Source: Deltaproteobacteria bacterium | Lineage (GTDB): Bacteria; Desulfobacterota; Desulfuromonadia; Geobacterales; JAJYBI01 | DNA: 47,783 nucleotides | Assembly: GCA_021779095.1 (NCBI GenBank) | Contig: JAJYBI010000004.1 | Span: 1 to 47,783 of the forward strand | Direction of reading: 5' to 3' | Part shown: positions 11,935 through 22,808 of the stretch, piece after piece | How the letters are laid out: each line of letters opens with the position of its first letter | Position numbering within the stretch: the first letter of the stretch is position 1 | Notes under the pieces: generated by a model | Databases searched by the model: none | Seen by the model: the letters and a program-made list of their open reading frames with translations, nothing else | Told to the model about the DNA's origin: nothing | Translations under genes and position numbers: made by a program

Positions 11935-12702
11935 ATGTCGGAAAACATGAAAAAAGGGATCTACATCCTTCCGAACCTCTTTACGACCGGCAGCCTCTTT
12001 GCCGGTTTTTACGGCATGGTCTCGACCCTCAACGGCGATTATCGCACGGCAGCATTGTGGATCCTCGTGTCGTCCATCTTCGACGGCCTCGACGGAAAGG
12101 TTGCCCGGCTCACCGGCACCTCCAGCAAGTTCGGTGTCGAATACGATTCCCTTGCCGACCTGGTGTCGTTCGGCGTCGCGCCCGGTCTGCTTATGTATTC
12201 GTGGGCTCTGAAACCGTTCGGCCGGCTCGGCTGGCTTGCCGCCTTCCTGTTCGTCGTCTGCAGTGCACTGCGCCTGGCGCGGTTCAACGTGCAGGTTGAA
12301 ACCGTGGAAAGCAAGCGCTTCATCGGACTCCCCACCCCGGCAACCGCCAGCATGGTCTCGGCGACGGTGCTGCTGTTTGACCATTTCGGCTGGCCGAGTT
12401 CCTACAAGCATCTGGCAATTCTCGTCCTCATCTATTTCCTCGCCATCCTGATGGTGTCCAACGTCAGGTATTATTCATTCAAGGATCCGGAGCTGATCAA
12501 GCGTCAGCCGTTCGGGTTTCTCGTGCTTGCCGTCCTCCTCCTGATCGTGATCGCCGCCGAGCCGGTCATCATGCTGTTTGCTCTCTTTTCCATCTACATA
12601 TCCTCGGGGCCGATCGGCTTTCTCATGACCTGGCCGCGTCGGCGGCGTCTCGAGAGGGCGGTGCACAAGGGGCACGAGGCGGCACACCGGCATAACGGAT
12701 GA
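11935..12702 (+). CDS. pssA: CDP-diacylglycerol--serine O-phosphatidyltransferase
   Basis: Makes phosphatidylserine from CDP-diacylglycerol (product of CdsA, encoded at 2139) and serine. The 255-aa membrane protein has the CDP-alcohol phosphotransferase signature DGLDGKVARLTGTSSKFG followed by the second Asp pair in EYDSLADL. Several hydrophobic helices follow and the C-terminus is basic (RRRRLERAVHKGHE). It follows psd closely and is the last gene of that pair; a promoter and the leuA leader come next. Confidence 0.96.
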   Translation: MSENMKKGIYILPNLFTTGSLFAGFYGMVSTLNGDYRTAALWILVSSIFDGLDGKVARLTGTSSKFGVEYDSLADLVSFGVAPGLLMYSWALKPFGRLGWLAAFLFVVCSALRLARFNVQVETVESKRFIGLPTPATASMVSATVLLFDHFGWPSSYKHLAILVLIYFLAILMVSNVRYYSFKDPELIKRQPFGFLVLAVLLLIVIAAEPVIMLFALFSIYISSGPIGFLMTWPRRRRLERAVHKGHEAAHRHNG

Positions 12703-12727
12703 TTGCCGGTTGTGTAAACGAAACCAC

Positions 12728-12756
12728 TTGACATCCGCACCTCCCATGCATACAAT
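12728..12756 (+). promoter_or_regulatory. Sigma-70 promoter for the leuA leader
   Basis: TTGACA at 12728-12733 and TACAAT at 12751-12756 are separated by exactly 17 nt. Initiation would fall near 12763, just before the first stem of the T-box leader, which fits that element being the transcript's 5' end. Confidence 0.8.
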
Positions 12757-12764
12757 CCTTTCTA

Positions 12765-13006
12765 ATTATAAAGGCTAAGAAGAGGAGTAGTAGTCCTCCC
12801 CCTTTTCCAGAGAGAGCCGGTGGGTGGTGTGAACCGGTGTAAAGGAAGGATGAACTCGCCTCGGAGCCGCTCAGGTGAACGAACAGTAGCCTGGGCCGTT
12901 ACCCGCGTAAAGGGGTCAACGAGGTCTGCCGTCTGGCAGATGAATAAGGGTGGTACCGCGGAGCTAAGCCTTCGCCCCTTACGTGGGGTGGAGGTTTTTT
13001 TGTTTT
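12765..13006 (+). ncRNA. T-box leader riboswitch, leucine-specific, controlling leuA
   Basis: cis-acting RNA that binds tRNA-Leu and lets transcription read into leuA only when the tRNA is uncharged. Visible parts in order: the AGTA motif in the first stem; AGAGAG followed by an apical hairpin (12817-12821 with 12833-12837) whose loop contains GGTG; the specifier site reading GAA-CTC-GCC with CTC (Leu) at 12855-12857; a stem III hairpin (12925-12930 with 12935-12940); the highly conserved T-box core AAGGGTGGTACCGCGG at 12946-12961; and a terminator. The TGGT at 12951-12954 can pair with the ACCA end of tRNA-Leu, whose discriminator base is A. Gene context (leuA) agrees with the specifier. Confidence 0.95.
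12969..13006 (+). terminator. T-box regulated terminator of leuA
   Basis: A 10-bp stem (12969-12978 with 12985-12994, with two G-U pairs) and a 6-nt loop are followed by seven T, a G and four more T. Its left arm overlaps sequence just after the T-box core, so it competes with the antiterminator. Confidence 0.9.
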
Positions 13007-13059
13007 CAGGCAGTCGGAATCCTGTGATATCAGGCATATAAACCCAGGAGGTGTGAGTA

Positions 13060-14610
<1,551 letters not shown>

Positions 14611-14632
14611 GTTCGTTGCAAGGTACATGAAA

Positions 14633-14665
14633 CAAGAAAGCCCGCCGAACCGGCGGGCTTTCTTG
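14633..14665. terminator. Bidirectional terminator between leuA and the cold-shock gene
   Basis: A near-perfect palindrome CAAGAAAGCCCGCCG-AAC-CGGCGGGCTTTCTTG. It lies between two convergent genes and has A-rich and T-rich flanks within the stem, so it can serve both strands. Confidence 0.85.
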
Positions 14666-14689
14666 TTATGCAGATTTTTTGAAAGCGTC

Positions 14690-14890
14690 TTAGCCTTTTT
14701 TTACGTTGGCTGCCTGGAGGCCTTTCGGACCATTGACAACATCAAACGTTACGGCTTCGCCTTCTGCGAGGGATTTGAAACCTTCCCCGAGGATTGCTGA
14801 AAAATGTACGAATACATCTTCACCATTATCCTGCTCAATGAAACCAAACCCCTTCGCGTCGTTAAACCACTTCACCTTGCCCTGTGCCAT
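14690..14890 (-). CDS. Cold-shock domain protein (CspA family)
   Basis: Small single-domain nucleic-acid-binding protein of 66 aa, probably an RNA chaperone. RNP1 is KGFGFI at residues 13-18 and RNP2 is VFVHF at 26-30, the normal spacing. The start has AAGGAGGTAGGGTA just upstream. The nearest good promoter is about 150 nt upstream, giving the long 5' untranslated leader typical of cold-regulated csp genes. Which of several csp paralogues it matches cannot be judged here. Confidence 0.96.
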   Translation of the reverse strand: MAQGKVKWFNDAKGFGFIEQDNGEDVFVHFSAILGEGFKSLAEGEAVTFDVVNGPKGLQAANVKKG

Positions 14891-15040
14891 TACCCTACCT
14901 CCTTGTTGTTACCTCCGGTGTGCCCGGTACCCTTGGAATACTGCAGTTTCCGGAGTCTTGAGGCGGGAAATATGACGGAGCACGGTGACTCGCGTATATT
15001 TCCAGGATCTGCAAAAACTTCCGAAACTTGCTTCAGCGTA

Positions 15041-15069
15041 AAATTAGCATGCGATAATAGGGGTGTCAA
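15041..15069 (-). promoter_or_regulatory. Sigma-70 promoter of the cold-shock gene
   Basis: On the minus strand TTGACA (15064-15069) and TAATTT (15041-15046) are separated by 17 nt. Transcription would start near 15034, leaving a leader of about 140 nt before the ATG at 14890. No gene lies in this leader. Confidence 0.6.
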
Positions 15070-15139
15070 GGAATTATTTTTCAAACGACATCCCTGATGT
15101 GTGAAAGTATAACGCTGTGTCATGGGGAGCGATGCACGT

Positions 15140-16168
15140 CTAGTAGGTGTTGATCTTTCGAATGAACGCAACGAGAAGTCCATAATGCTTATGGTCGAAT
15201 TTGAGAACCATTCGCGGGAGTTTCATGAGGTCGGGTTCGTCTGATTCTTCCGGTAAGGCCAAACAGCATTCTATCTCTGTGCCGGGAACACGGATTTCCG
15301 GAAACTCACTTTCGAGTTCTTCGATCTGTGAGCGGGTCAACGCCTTGTTCAGCCTGATGACCAGATTCTCGCCGATGAAGCGTGAGGAATGGAAGTTGCG
15401 GTAGAAATCATCGATGATCTTCACCGCTTCGTGTTCGTCTTTGGTGATGGTGAAGATGGAGAAATCGTCTGCGGAGACGAGCCCTTTTCCCAGAAGGCTG
15501 AATTTCATGAATTCGAACCAGCTCTCCCAGTAGTTGTCGTCGTCATCGATGAGTACCAGCGGCTTGGGGGACGTCTTGCCGGTCTGGATGAGGGTGAAGA
15601 CCTCCATCGCCTCGTCCAGGGTGCCAAATCCGCCGGGAAAGACGGCCACGGCATCGGTTTCCTTGACGAATGCCACCTTGCGGTTGAAAAAATACTTATA
15701 GGTGATCAGTCGCGGGTTTTTCAGCATGACCGGATTCGGCATCTGTTCGAAGGGGAGGCGGATATTGACGGCAAACGAGTTCTCGCTGCCGGCCCCTTCG
15801 TTGCCTGCCTGCATGATCCCGGCTCCTCCGCCGGTAATGATCATGTAGCCATGCTCCGCGAGAATCCTGCTGAACCGGACGCACTTCTGGTACGCCGACT
15901 CCTGGGGTTGCGTGCGTGCAGATCCGAAGATGGTGACCTTTTTCCGGTGGCGATACGGCGCGAAGACCTGGGTCGTGTACCGCATCTCCTTCATGGTGTT
16001 GCTGAGGAGTTTCAGATCGGCGAGGTAGTCCGTATCCTGGCCCGCCTTGAGCGCGGCAATGATCATCTCGTGGATGAGATCGGGATGATGGATGCCGCCT
16101 GCCTCATCGATGAGGTTTCTGATGTTGTCGTCGATAGTGCCGTTGCTCTTTTTGAAACTCAGTTTCAT
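15140..16168 (-). CDS. LOG-family protein (Rossmann-fold nucleotide-binding)
   Basis: The family includes cytokinin-activating 5'-monophosphate phosphoribohydrolases and proteins once called lysine decarboxylases. The 342-aa product has FGSARTQPQ, then TGGGAGIMQAGNEGA and the signature PGGFGTLDEAMEVF (PGGxGTxxE). It is longer than the minimal family (about 190 aa), with an N-terminal helical part and a C-terminal extension of roughly 100 residues each. I chose the ATG at 16168 (MKLSFKKSN); the frame continues upstream to 16243 without family resemblance. The biochemical substrate in this organism is unknown; nucleotide hydrolysis is an inference from the family. Confidence 0.85.
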   Translation of the reverse strand: MKLSFKKSNGTIDDNIRNLIDEAGGIHHPDLIHEMIIAALKAGQDTDYLADLKLLSNTMKEMRYTTQVFAPYRHRKKVTIFGSARTQPQESAYQKCVRFSRILAEHGYMIITGGGAGIMQAGNEGAGSENSFAVNIRLPFEQMPNPVMLKNPRLITYKYFFNRKVAFVKETDAVAVFPGGFGTLDEAMEVFTLIQTGKTSPKPLVLIDDDDNYWESWFEFMKFSLLGKGLVSADDFSIFTITKDEHEAVKIIDDFYRNFHSSRFIGENLVIRLNKALTRSQIEELESEFPEIRVPGTEIECCLALPEESDEPDLMKLPRMVLKFDHKHYGLLVAFIRKINTY

Positions 16169-16235
16169 TGCGGTCCCTGTCCTGTCGATTGGTGTGCGGA
16201 TTATAGCATCAGCTGGTGCCGTGCGCAAACCGGGA

Positions 16236-16265
16236 TTGCACATGAATTTGTGTTTGATTTATTAT
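16236..16265 (+). promoter_or_regulatory. Candidate promoter for leuC-leuD
   Basis: TTGCAC at 16236-16241 is followed 18 nt later by TATTAT at 16260-16265 in a locally AT-rich stretch, about 55 bp before the leuC start. No T-box or other leader structure is visible here, unlike leuA. Confidence 0.4.
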
Positions 16266-16320
16266 AGTCATTTGAGTAGAGTAGACCGATTACTAACAGC
16301 AGTTGGCGGGAGGCCAGTCA

Positions 16321-17604
16321 ATGGGTAAGACAACGGCAGAAAAGATTTTTGCAAGCCACCTGGTGGACGAACCGTTTGCGGGGACGAAGGTCCTCCGGAT
16401 CGATGTGGTGATGTGTCACGAGATCACGACTCCGATCGCCATTGCCGACCTGATGGAACGGGGCAAGGACCGCGTGTTCGACGGTTCGCATATCAAGGCG
16501 GTCATCGATCACGTGACCCCGAGCAAGGATTCCAAGACGGCGACCCAGGCGAAGATTCTGCGTGACTGGGCGCACCGGCACGCAATAAAGGATTTTTTCG
16601 ACGTGGGGGCCAACGGTGTCTGCCACGCCCTGTTCCCTGAAAAGGGGTTCATCCACCCCGGTTACACGGTGATCATGGGGGATTCCCATACCTGCACCCA
16701 CGGCGCTTTCGGTGCCTTCTCCGCCGGAGTCGGGACCACCGACCTGGAGGTGGGGATACTCAAGGGGGTCTGTGCCTTCCGTGAGCCGAAGACCATCCGT
16801 TTCAATCTGAATGGCACCCTGCAGAAGGGGGTGTACGCCAAGGACGTGATCCTGCACATCATCGGCCAGATCGGCGTCAACGGGGCGACGGATCGCGTGA
16901 TGGAGTTCCGCGGGCCGGTGGTGGACGCCATGACCATGGAGTCCCGCATGACCCTCTGCAACATGGCGATCGAAGCGGGGGGGACGTCCGGTATCTGCAT
17001 GCCCGATATGACCACCGTCGATTTCCTTTGGGAGTTCATCAGGGATGAATACGCTACAAAAGAGGCGGCACTGGCGGCGTTCTCCCGGTGGCGTTCCGAC
17101 GACGACGCGGAGTACGACAAGGTTATCGATATCGATATCTCGGCGCTGGCGCCGGTGGTGACCTTCGGGTACAAGCCGGATCAGGTGAAAACGGTGGGAG
17201 AGCTGGCCGGCACTCCCATCGACCAAGTGTACCTCGGTTCCTGTACGAACGGCCGTCTCGAAGACCTGCGGATCGCCGCCCGGATTCTCAGCGGGAAGAA
17301 GCTCGCCCCCGGTGTGCGCGGCATCCTGTCGCCGGCAACCCCCAAGATCTACAAGGACGCCATGAACGAGGGGCTCATCGACATCTTCATGGATGCGGGG
17401 TTCTGCGTGACCAACCCCACCTGCGGTGCCTGCCTCGGCATGAGCAACGGGGTGCTGGCGGACGGTGAGACCTGCGCCTCAACGACCAACCGGAACTTCA
17501 TGGGCCGGATGGGCAAGGGGGGTATGGTACATCTCATGTCCCCGGCCACTAGCGCAGCCACCGCCATCGAGGGGAAGATCGCCGATCCCCGGAAATACCT
17601 GTAA
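16321..17604 (+). CDS. leuC: 3-isopropylmalate dehydratase, large subunit
   Basis: Aconitase-family subunit that isomerises 2- to 3-isopropylmalate with LeuD. At 427 aa it is the shorter LeuC2 (archaeal/HacA-like) form. The 4Fe-4S cysteines are seen in GSCTNGRLEDL and NPTCGACLGMSNG, and MGDSHTCTHGAFGAF marks the substrate region. GGGAGG precedes ATG 16321; the frame extends to 16303 without support. leuD follows after 45 bp. Confidence 0.97.
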   Translation: MGKTTAEKIFASHLVDEPFAGTKVLRIDVVMCHEITTPIAIADLMERGKDRVFDGSHIKAVIDHVTPSKDSKTATQAKILRDWAHRHAIKDFFDVGANGVCHALFPEKGFIHPGYTVIMGDSHTCTHGAFGAFSAGVGTTDLEVGILKGVCAFREPKTIRFNLNGTLQKGVYAKDVILHIIGQIGVNGATDRVMEFRGPVVDAMTMESRMTLCNMAIEAGGTSGICMPDMTTVDFLWEFIRDEYATKEAALAAFSRWRSDDDAEYDKVIDIDISALAPVVTFGYKPDQVKTVGELAGTPIDQVYLGSCTNGRLEDLRIAARILSGKKLAPGVRGILSPATPKIYKDAMNEGLIDIFMDAGFCVTNPTCGACLGMSNGVLADGETCASTTNRNFMGRMGKGGMVHLMSPATSAATAIEGKIADPRKYL

Positions 17605-17649
17605 CGGCACCGCACGTTCTGATTACTACCATCGCAAGGAGATTCCGAT

Positions 17650-18177
17650 ATGAAAACCTTTGGCGGACCGGTGCTCTTTCTCGACCGGTCGGATATCAAT
17701 ACCGACGAGATCATCCCGGCCAAGTACCTCACCGAGATCACGAAGCAGGACCTGAAACCGTACATCCTTGAGGACCTGAAACTGCCCGGTTTCGACCCGA
17801 AGGGGGAAAAGACGAAGGCTGCGCGGGTGATCGTATCCCGGGCGAATTTCGGCTGCGGGTCGTCACGAGAGCATGCACCGTGGGTGTTCGAGGTGAACGG
17901 GATTACGGCGGTCATCGCGGAGTCGTTCGCCCGCATCTTCCGGCAGAATATGTTCAACTGCGGCATGGCGGCCATCGAGCTGCCGAAGGAGCAGCTCGAC
18001 CTGCTCTTCTCCCATGCCGGTAATGCGGATGCGGCCATCAGTATCGACATCGAGGCCCAGACCCTGACGGCGAGCGGCGGCGGAAAGCAGAAGGTGTTTA
18101 CCTTCGATATCTCGCCCTTCGACAAGGCGCTGGTGCTCGCCGGCGGCTGGGTGGATTACGCGGATTCGAAGTACTGA
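17650..18177 (+). CDS. leuD: 3-isopropylmalate dehydratase, small subunit
   Basis: Swivelling-domain partner of LeuC. The 175-aa protein contains DRSDINTDEIIPAKYL near the start and the conserved NFGCGSSREHAPW loop. The C-terminal portion is slightly longer than the roughly 165-aa forms. AAGGAG precedes ATG 17650. leuB (3-isopropylmalate dehydrogenase) would be needed to complete the pathway and is not in the window; the next gene is instead a CruF-like membrane protein behind a hairpin. Confidence 0.97.
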   Translation: MKTFGGPVLFLDRSDINTDEIIPAKYLTEITKQDLKPYILEDLKLPGFDPKGEKTKAARVIVSRANFGCGSSREHAPWVFEVNGITAVIAESFARIFRQNMFNCGMAAIELPKEQLDLLFSHAGNADAAISIDIEAQTLTASGGGKQKVFTFDISPFDKALVLAGGWVDYADSKY

Positions 18178-18204
18178 GCGGAACGGAAGCTTGATGAAGC
18201 CGGT

Positions 18205-18228
18205 AATGGCGCGGGAGACCGCGCCATT
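18205..18228 (+). terminator. Hairpin after leuD
   Basis: A perfect 10-bp stem AATGGCGCGG / CCGCGCCATT with a GAGA tetraloop is followed only by TTCGT, so the T run is short. It could end the leuCD transcript, but it also lies 8 nt before the Shine-Dalgarno of the next gene and could influence its translation. Confidence 0.6.
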
Positions 18229-18245
18229 TTCGTATGGAGGTGTCC

Positions 18246-19115
18246 ATGCACGATGTGATGCAGCTTGCGGTCGGGACGATTACGATGCGCCCGTACGTCT
18301 TCGCCTTCCTTGTGGTTTATCTCGTGGCGGCGGTGACCCATCTCGGTTGGCGCGCGACGATCTGGTTCACGGTCGTCGCCTATCTGATCTCGTTTGTTTC
18401 CGAATACGTTTCCATCAACTACGGGTTTCCCTACGGCTGGTACTACTATATCGATACCACCAGCAGCCGTGAGTTGTGGGTTGCCGGCGTCCCGTTCTTC
18501 GACTCCCTCTCCTATGTGTTCCTCGCGTACTGCAGCTACGCCACGGCGCTCTTTGTCGTGTCGCCCTTGAAAGGGTGGCGCTGGAATCTGGCGACGCTGG
18601 AGACCCGCAAGATCAGACGGTCTCTGTCGGTGCTGCTGCTCGGCGCGCTGTTCCAAATGTTTCTCGACATCATCGTCGATCCGGTGGCGCTCCAGGGGAG
18701 GCGGTGGTTTCTCGGTCAGATCTACGGGTATCGCGAAGTGGGGGTGCATTTCGGGGTGCCGCTGTCGAACTACCTGGGGTGGCTGCTGGTGAGTCTGTTC
18801 CTGGTGCTGGCGCTGCAGCGCATCGATGCCGGCACGACCCGGAAGCGCACCGAGCCACCGGCGGGCGTTGCGAACCTGCCGTTTCGCTCGCTGCTCGGGC
18901 CGGTCCTGTACCTGTCGGTCATCGTCTTCAACCTCGCCGTTACCCTGCAGATCGGCGAGAAACTGATGGCGGAGACCGGAATCTTCATCTTCACCCTGCC
19001 GATCGTCATGACGGTGATCCTGGCGGTACGTCGCACCAACCGGTACGGCAAGGAGGAACTGGCCGATCACCTGACGGACTTTCCCTGGTCGGCAGCGGCG
19101 GGACGCAGGGGATAA
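18246..19115 (+). CDS. CruF-like carotenoid biosynthesis family membrane protein (DUF422)
   Basis: Multi-pass membrane protein of 289 aa. Hydrophobic helices alternate with the family's conserved polar patches: SEYVSINYGFPYGWYYY in the first third, and DIIVDPVALQGRRWF then GVPLSNYLGWLLVSLF in the middle. Members of this family include the gamma-carotene 1',2'-hydratase CruF and carotenoid or bisanhydrobacterioruberin hydratases. I see no other carotenoid gene nearby, so the substrate could be another polyisoprenoid; it is beside hopanoid genes. The start is ATG 18246, with ATGGAGG upstream, rather than the in-frame ATG 18234. Confidence 0.8.
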   Translation: MHDVMQLAVGTITMRPYVFAFLVVYLVAAVTHLGWRATIWFTVVAYLISFVSEYVSINYGFPYGWYYYIDTTSSRELWVAGVPFFDSLSYVFLAYCSYATALFVVSPLKGWRWNLATLETRKIRRSLSVLLLGALFQMFLDIIVDPVALQGRRWFLGQIYGYREVGVHFGVPLSNYLGWLLVSLFLVLALQRIDAGTTRKRTEPPAGVANLPFRSLLGPVLYLSVIVFNLAVTLQIGEKLMAETGIFIFTLPIVMTVILAVRRTNRYGKEELADHLTDFPWSAAAGRRG

Positions 19116-19136
19116 CGGTCTGCCGATTCTGTCCCG

Positions 19137-19907
19137 TCAGGGGTGTGACGGCACGTCCTCAAGGATGTCGAGCAGTGCATCGGAAAGGGTGTCGCCGGCC
19201 CGTTTCACGTTTCCGGCGAGCCGGATCATCTGGGGAATGATCCACGGCTTTCTCGCGATGGTCGTCATGACCCGCCAGGGACGGACAGTCATGGTTTCGT
19301 CCGTAAACTCGTCGATGGAGAACCCCAACTCCTCATCTGCAGCATCGCTGATGGCACGTATCGCCATCGCCGACAGACCCGCCTCACGTGCCTCGGCCAC
19401 GACGGCGGCCGTCTCCATGTCGAGTACGTACTCGCCGGAACCGCTGGGCAGACCGTCGGCCACCTCATGTTTGTTGAGGATGTGCTGGGCCGTGATGAAG
19501 GCTGCGCTGGCGGCGCGATAGCGGCCCGTATCCGGCAACTGCGGTTGTGTCAGAGCCGGCTCTGCTCCGTCGGCTGACCCTTCATGTGTGCTCCCGCCCT
19601 CATTTTCGTAATCTAATATCCGGTTGGCGATGACGACATCGCCGACGGTTAGGCCGCCGGTGACCGCTCCTGCGAACCCGAAGCTGACGATCCGGTCCGG
19701 ACTACAGGTTTGGATGAGTGCCCGGGTCGCCGCAGCTGCGCGCCGGGCCCCCATGCCGGATTCGATGAGGCAGAACTGCCGGCTCCCCAGGGAGAACCGG
19801 TAGAGGTTGAACCCTGCGTATCTGTCTTTCGAAAACCGGCCGATCTTCTTCAACAGCGGCTTGATCTCTTCCGGCATGGCGGCAATGAGACCGATGGTCT
19901 GTGGCAT
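19137..19907 (-). CDS. Nucleoside phosphorylase family protein, HpnG-like
   Basis: 256-aa member of the MTA/SAH nucleosidase and purine phosphorylase superfamily. Evidence: IGLIAAMPEE at the start, the glycine-rich FGFAGAVTGGLTVGDVVIAN, the substrate-binding LDMETAAV and the catalytic-loop RAISDAADE. The C-terminal helix (PQMIRLAGNVKRAGDTLSDA) resembles hopanoid-associated phosphorylases, which release adenine from adenosylhopane to give ribosylhopane. It is encoded back to back with hpnJ, on the opposite strand, which favours a hopanoid role. A low-complexity insert (residues about 110-135) lies where other family members are short. MTA/SAH nucleosidase remains an alternative. Confidence 0.75.
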   Translation of the reverse strand: MPQTIGLIAAMPEEIKPLLKKIGRFSKDRYAGFNLYRFSLGSRQFCLIESGMGARRAAAATRALIQTCSPDRIVSFGFAGAVTGGLTVGDVVIANRILDYENEGGSTHEGSADGAEPALTQPQLPDTGRYRAASAAFITAQHILNKHEVADGLPSGSGEYVLDMETAAVVAEAREAGLSAMAIRAISDAADEELGFSIDEFTDETMTVRPWRVMTTIARKPWIIPQMIRLAGNVKRAGDTLSDALLDILEDVPSHP

Positions 19908-20010
19908 GGTTCCAATCCCTTTCCGAGTGGTCCGGCTGTTATACCAGAGCGGCGGGGGGAGGGCAACGGGAATGACGGATGGTGTGGTTCCGCAGCCGCC
20001 CCCTTTCGCC

Positions 20011-20039
20011 TTGACAAACAGGACGTTACCTTCTATTGT
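20011..20039 (+). promoter_or_regulatory. Sigma-70 promoter for hpnJ
   Basis: TTGACA (20011-20016) and TATTGT (20034-20039) with a 17-nt spacer lie 43 bp before the hpnJ ATG. The genes downstream to 22782 are close or overlapping and probably share it. Confidence 0.65.
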
Positions 20040-20081
20040 ACGAGTTTATTTTGACCGGTATCCGTACCGACAGGAGCAGCG

Positions 20082-21503
<1,422 letters not shown>

Positions 21504-21542
21504 CGTGCGGAACTCCCGCAGGTCCGGATCAGATCAGCAGAC

Positions 21543-22409
21543 ATGAAGCAGCTCATTATCAATGCCGATGACTTCGGCCTTTCGCCGGGCGCCAATCGGG
21601 CCATTATCGCCGCCTGGCAGCACGGTATCCTCACGAGCACCTCGCTCATGGTGGGCGGTGGTGCCTTCGACGAGGCGGTGGCGCTCGCACGGTCGAACCC
21701 CGGGCTGCAGGTGGGACTTCACCTGACGCTCGTGCAGGGGAGGGGGATCGCGCCGGTTGCCGGCGAGCCGTCTCTCCTCGATGCCGCCGGAAACTTTACC
21801 GACGATCCGGTCCAGGCCGGGATGCGCTACTTCTTTTCCACGCCGCTGCACCGCCAGCTCGCCGTCGAGATCGAGGCACAGATCCGGCGGTTCCTGGATA
21901 CCGGGCTTCCCCTGTCCCACATCGATGGCCACCTCAATATCCATATGCACCCGGTGGTGTTTTCCATCCTGCAGGAGCTGATGCCCAGATACGGTATCAC
22001 CAGCTTCCGCCTGACCCGGGAGCGGCTGTTCTGCAACCTGGCCATCGACCGCAACCGGCTGATGGGAAAGATACTGGACGCCTTCATTTTCGGCCGTCTC
22101 GCCCGTCACTGCCGACCTAAGCTCGACCGTCTCGGCATCGCCTGCACCGGTGAGGTGAAAGGGCTCCTCAACTCCGGCGCCATGGCCGAGGAGTACCTGC
22201 TGAGGGCGCTGGACAGCGTGCAGGACGGCGTCACGGAGATCTATTTCCACCCCGGCTGCCTGCCGTGCGACGAACTGCAGCGCCGGATGCCCACCTATCA
22301 CCACGAGGGGGAACTGGCCGCCCTCACCAGCCGACGCGTACGCGAACGGCTGCTTGAGTTGAAGATCACGCTGAGAAACTATCGGGGAGAGGTAAAGAGC
22401 TATGTTTAA
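21543..22409 (+). CDS. hpnK: Hopanoid deacetylase HpnK (YdjC/ChbG family)
   Basis: 288-aa carbohydrate deacetylase. The metal site is formed by the N-terminal NADDFGLSPGAN and by HIDGHLNIHMHP. In known systems HpnK removes the acetyl group from N-acetylglucosaminyl-bacteriohopanetetrol, giving the substrate of HpnJ. It is directly downstream of hpnJ. The Shine-Dalgarno before ATG 21543 is weak, so translation may depend on coupling. Its last 8 nt overlap the next gene. Confidence 0.9.
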   Translation: MKQLIINADDFGLSPGANRAIIAAWQHGILTSTSLMVGGGAFDEAVALARSNPGLQVGLHLTLVQGRGIAPVAGEPSLLDAAGNFTDDPVQAGMRYFFSTPLHRQLAVEIEAQIRRFLDTGLPLSHIDGHLNIHMHPVVFSILQELMPRYGITSFRLTRERLFCNLAIDRNRLMGKILDAFIFGRLARHCRPKLDRLGIACTGEVKGLLNSGAMAEEYLLRALDSVQDGVTEIYFHPGCLPCDELQRRMPTYHHEGELAALTSRRVRERLLELKITLRNYRGEVKSYV

Positions 22410-22782
22410 GACCATTGTCTTCATGGTCCTGGCGATTACCGCGGGCGCCGTGGGAGACATCTTTCTCACGCAGGGGATGAAATCGGTCGGCGACCTCTCC
22501 GCAAAGAGCTTTCGGGAGATCCTCAACGTGGCCGGGCGCGCTTTAACCTCGCCCAGTCTCATCGTCGGCACCGCCCTCCAGGCGGTCTACTTCGGACTCT
22601 GGCTCGCGGTCCTCTCGTGGGAAGACCTCTCCGTCGCCCTTCCGATGCAGGCACTGAACTACCTCATCGTCGCCTTCCTCTCCCAGTGGTACCTCGGGGA
22701 GTCGGTCACCCCGATGCGCTGGGCCGGCATCGTCATCATCTGCATCGGCGTGGCGCTCGTCACGAAGAGCGGCGGGGCTTGA
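22402..22782 (+). CDS. Small four-helix transporter of the EamA/SMR type
   Basis: 126-aa protein with four predicted membrane helices (about residues 1-20, 48-70, 76-95 and 102-122), the size of a small multidrug resistance or half-EamA unit that would work as a dimer. Motifs such as LPMQALNYLIVAFLSQWYLGE and RWAGIVIICIGVALV fit the drug/metabolite transporter superfamily, as do ArnE/ArnF-like undecaprenyl-linked sugar flippases. GGGAGAGG lies in hpnK and the start overlaps it by 8 nt, so it is tightly coupled to hopanoid tailoring. A role in moving a lipid or sugar precursor is an inference. Confidence 0.75.
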   Translation: MFKTIVFMVLAITAGAVGDIFLTQGMKSVGDLSAKSFREILNVAGRALTSPSLIVGTALQAVYFGLWLAVLSWEDLSVALPMQALNYLIVAFLSQWYLGESVTPMRWAGIVIICIGVALVTKSGGA

Positions 22783-22808
22783 GAGCCGATACGACGTAAG
22801 GGGGAGCG

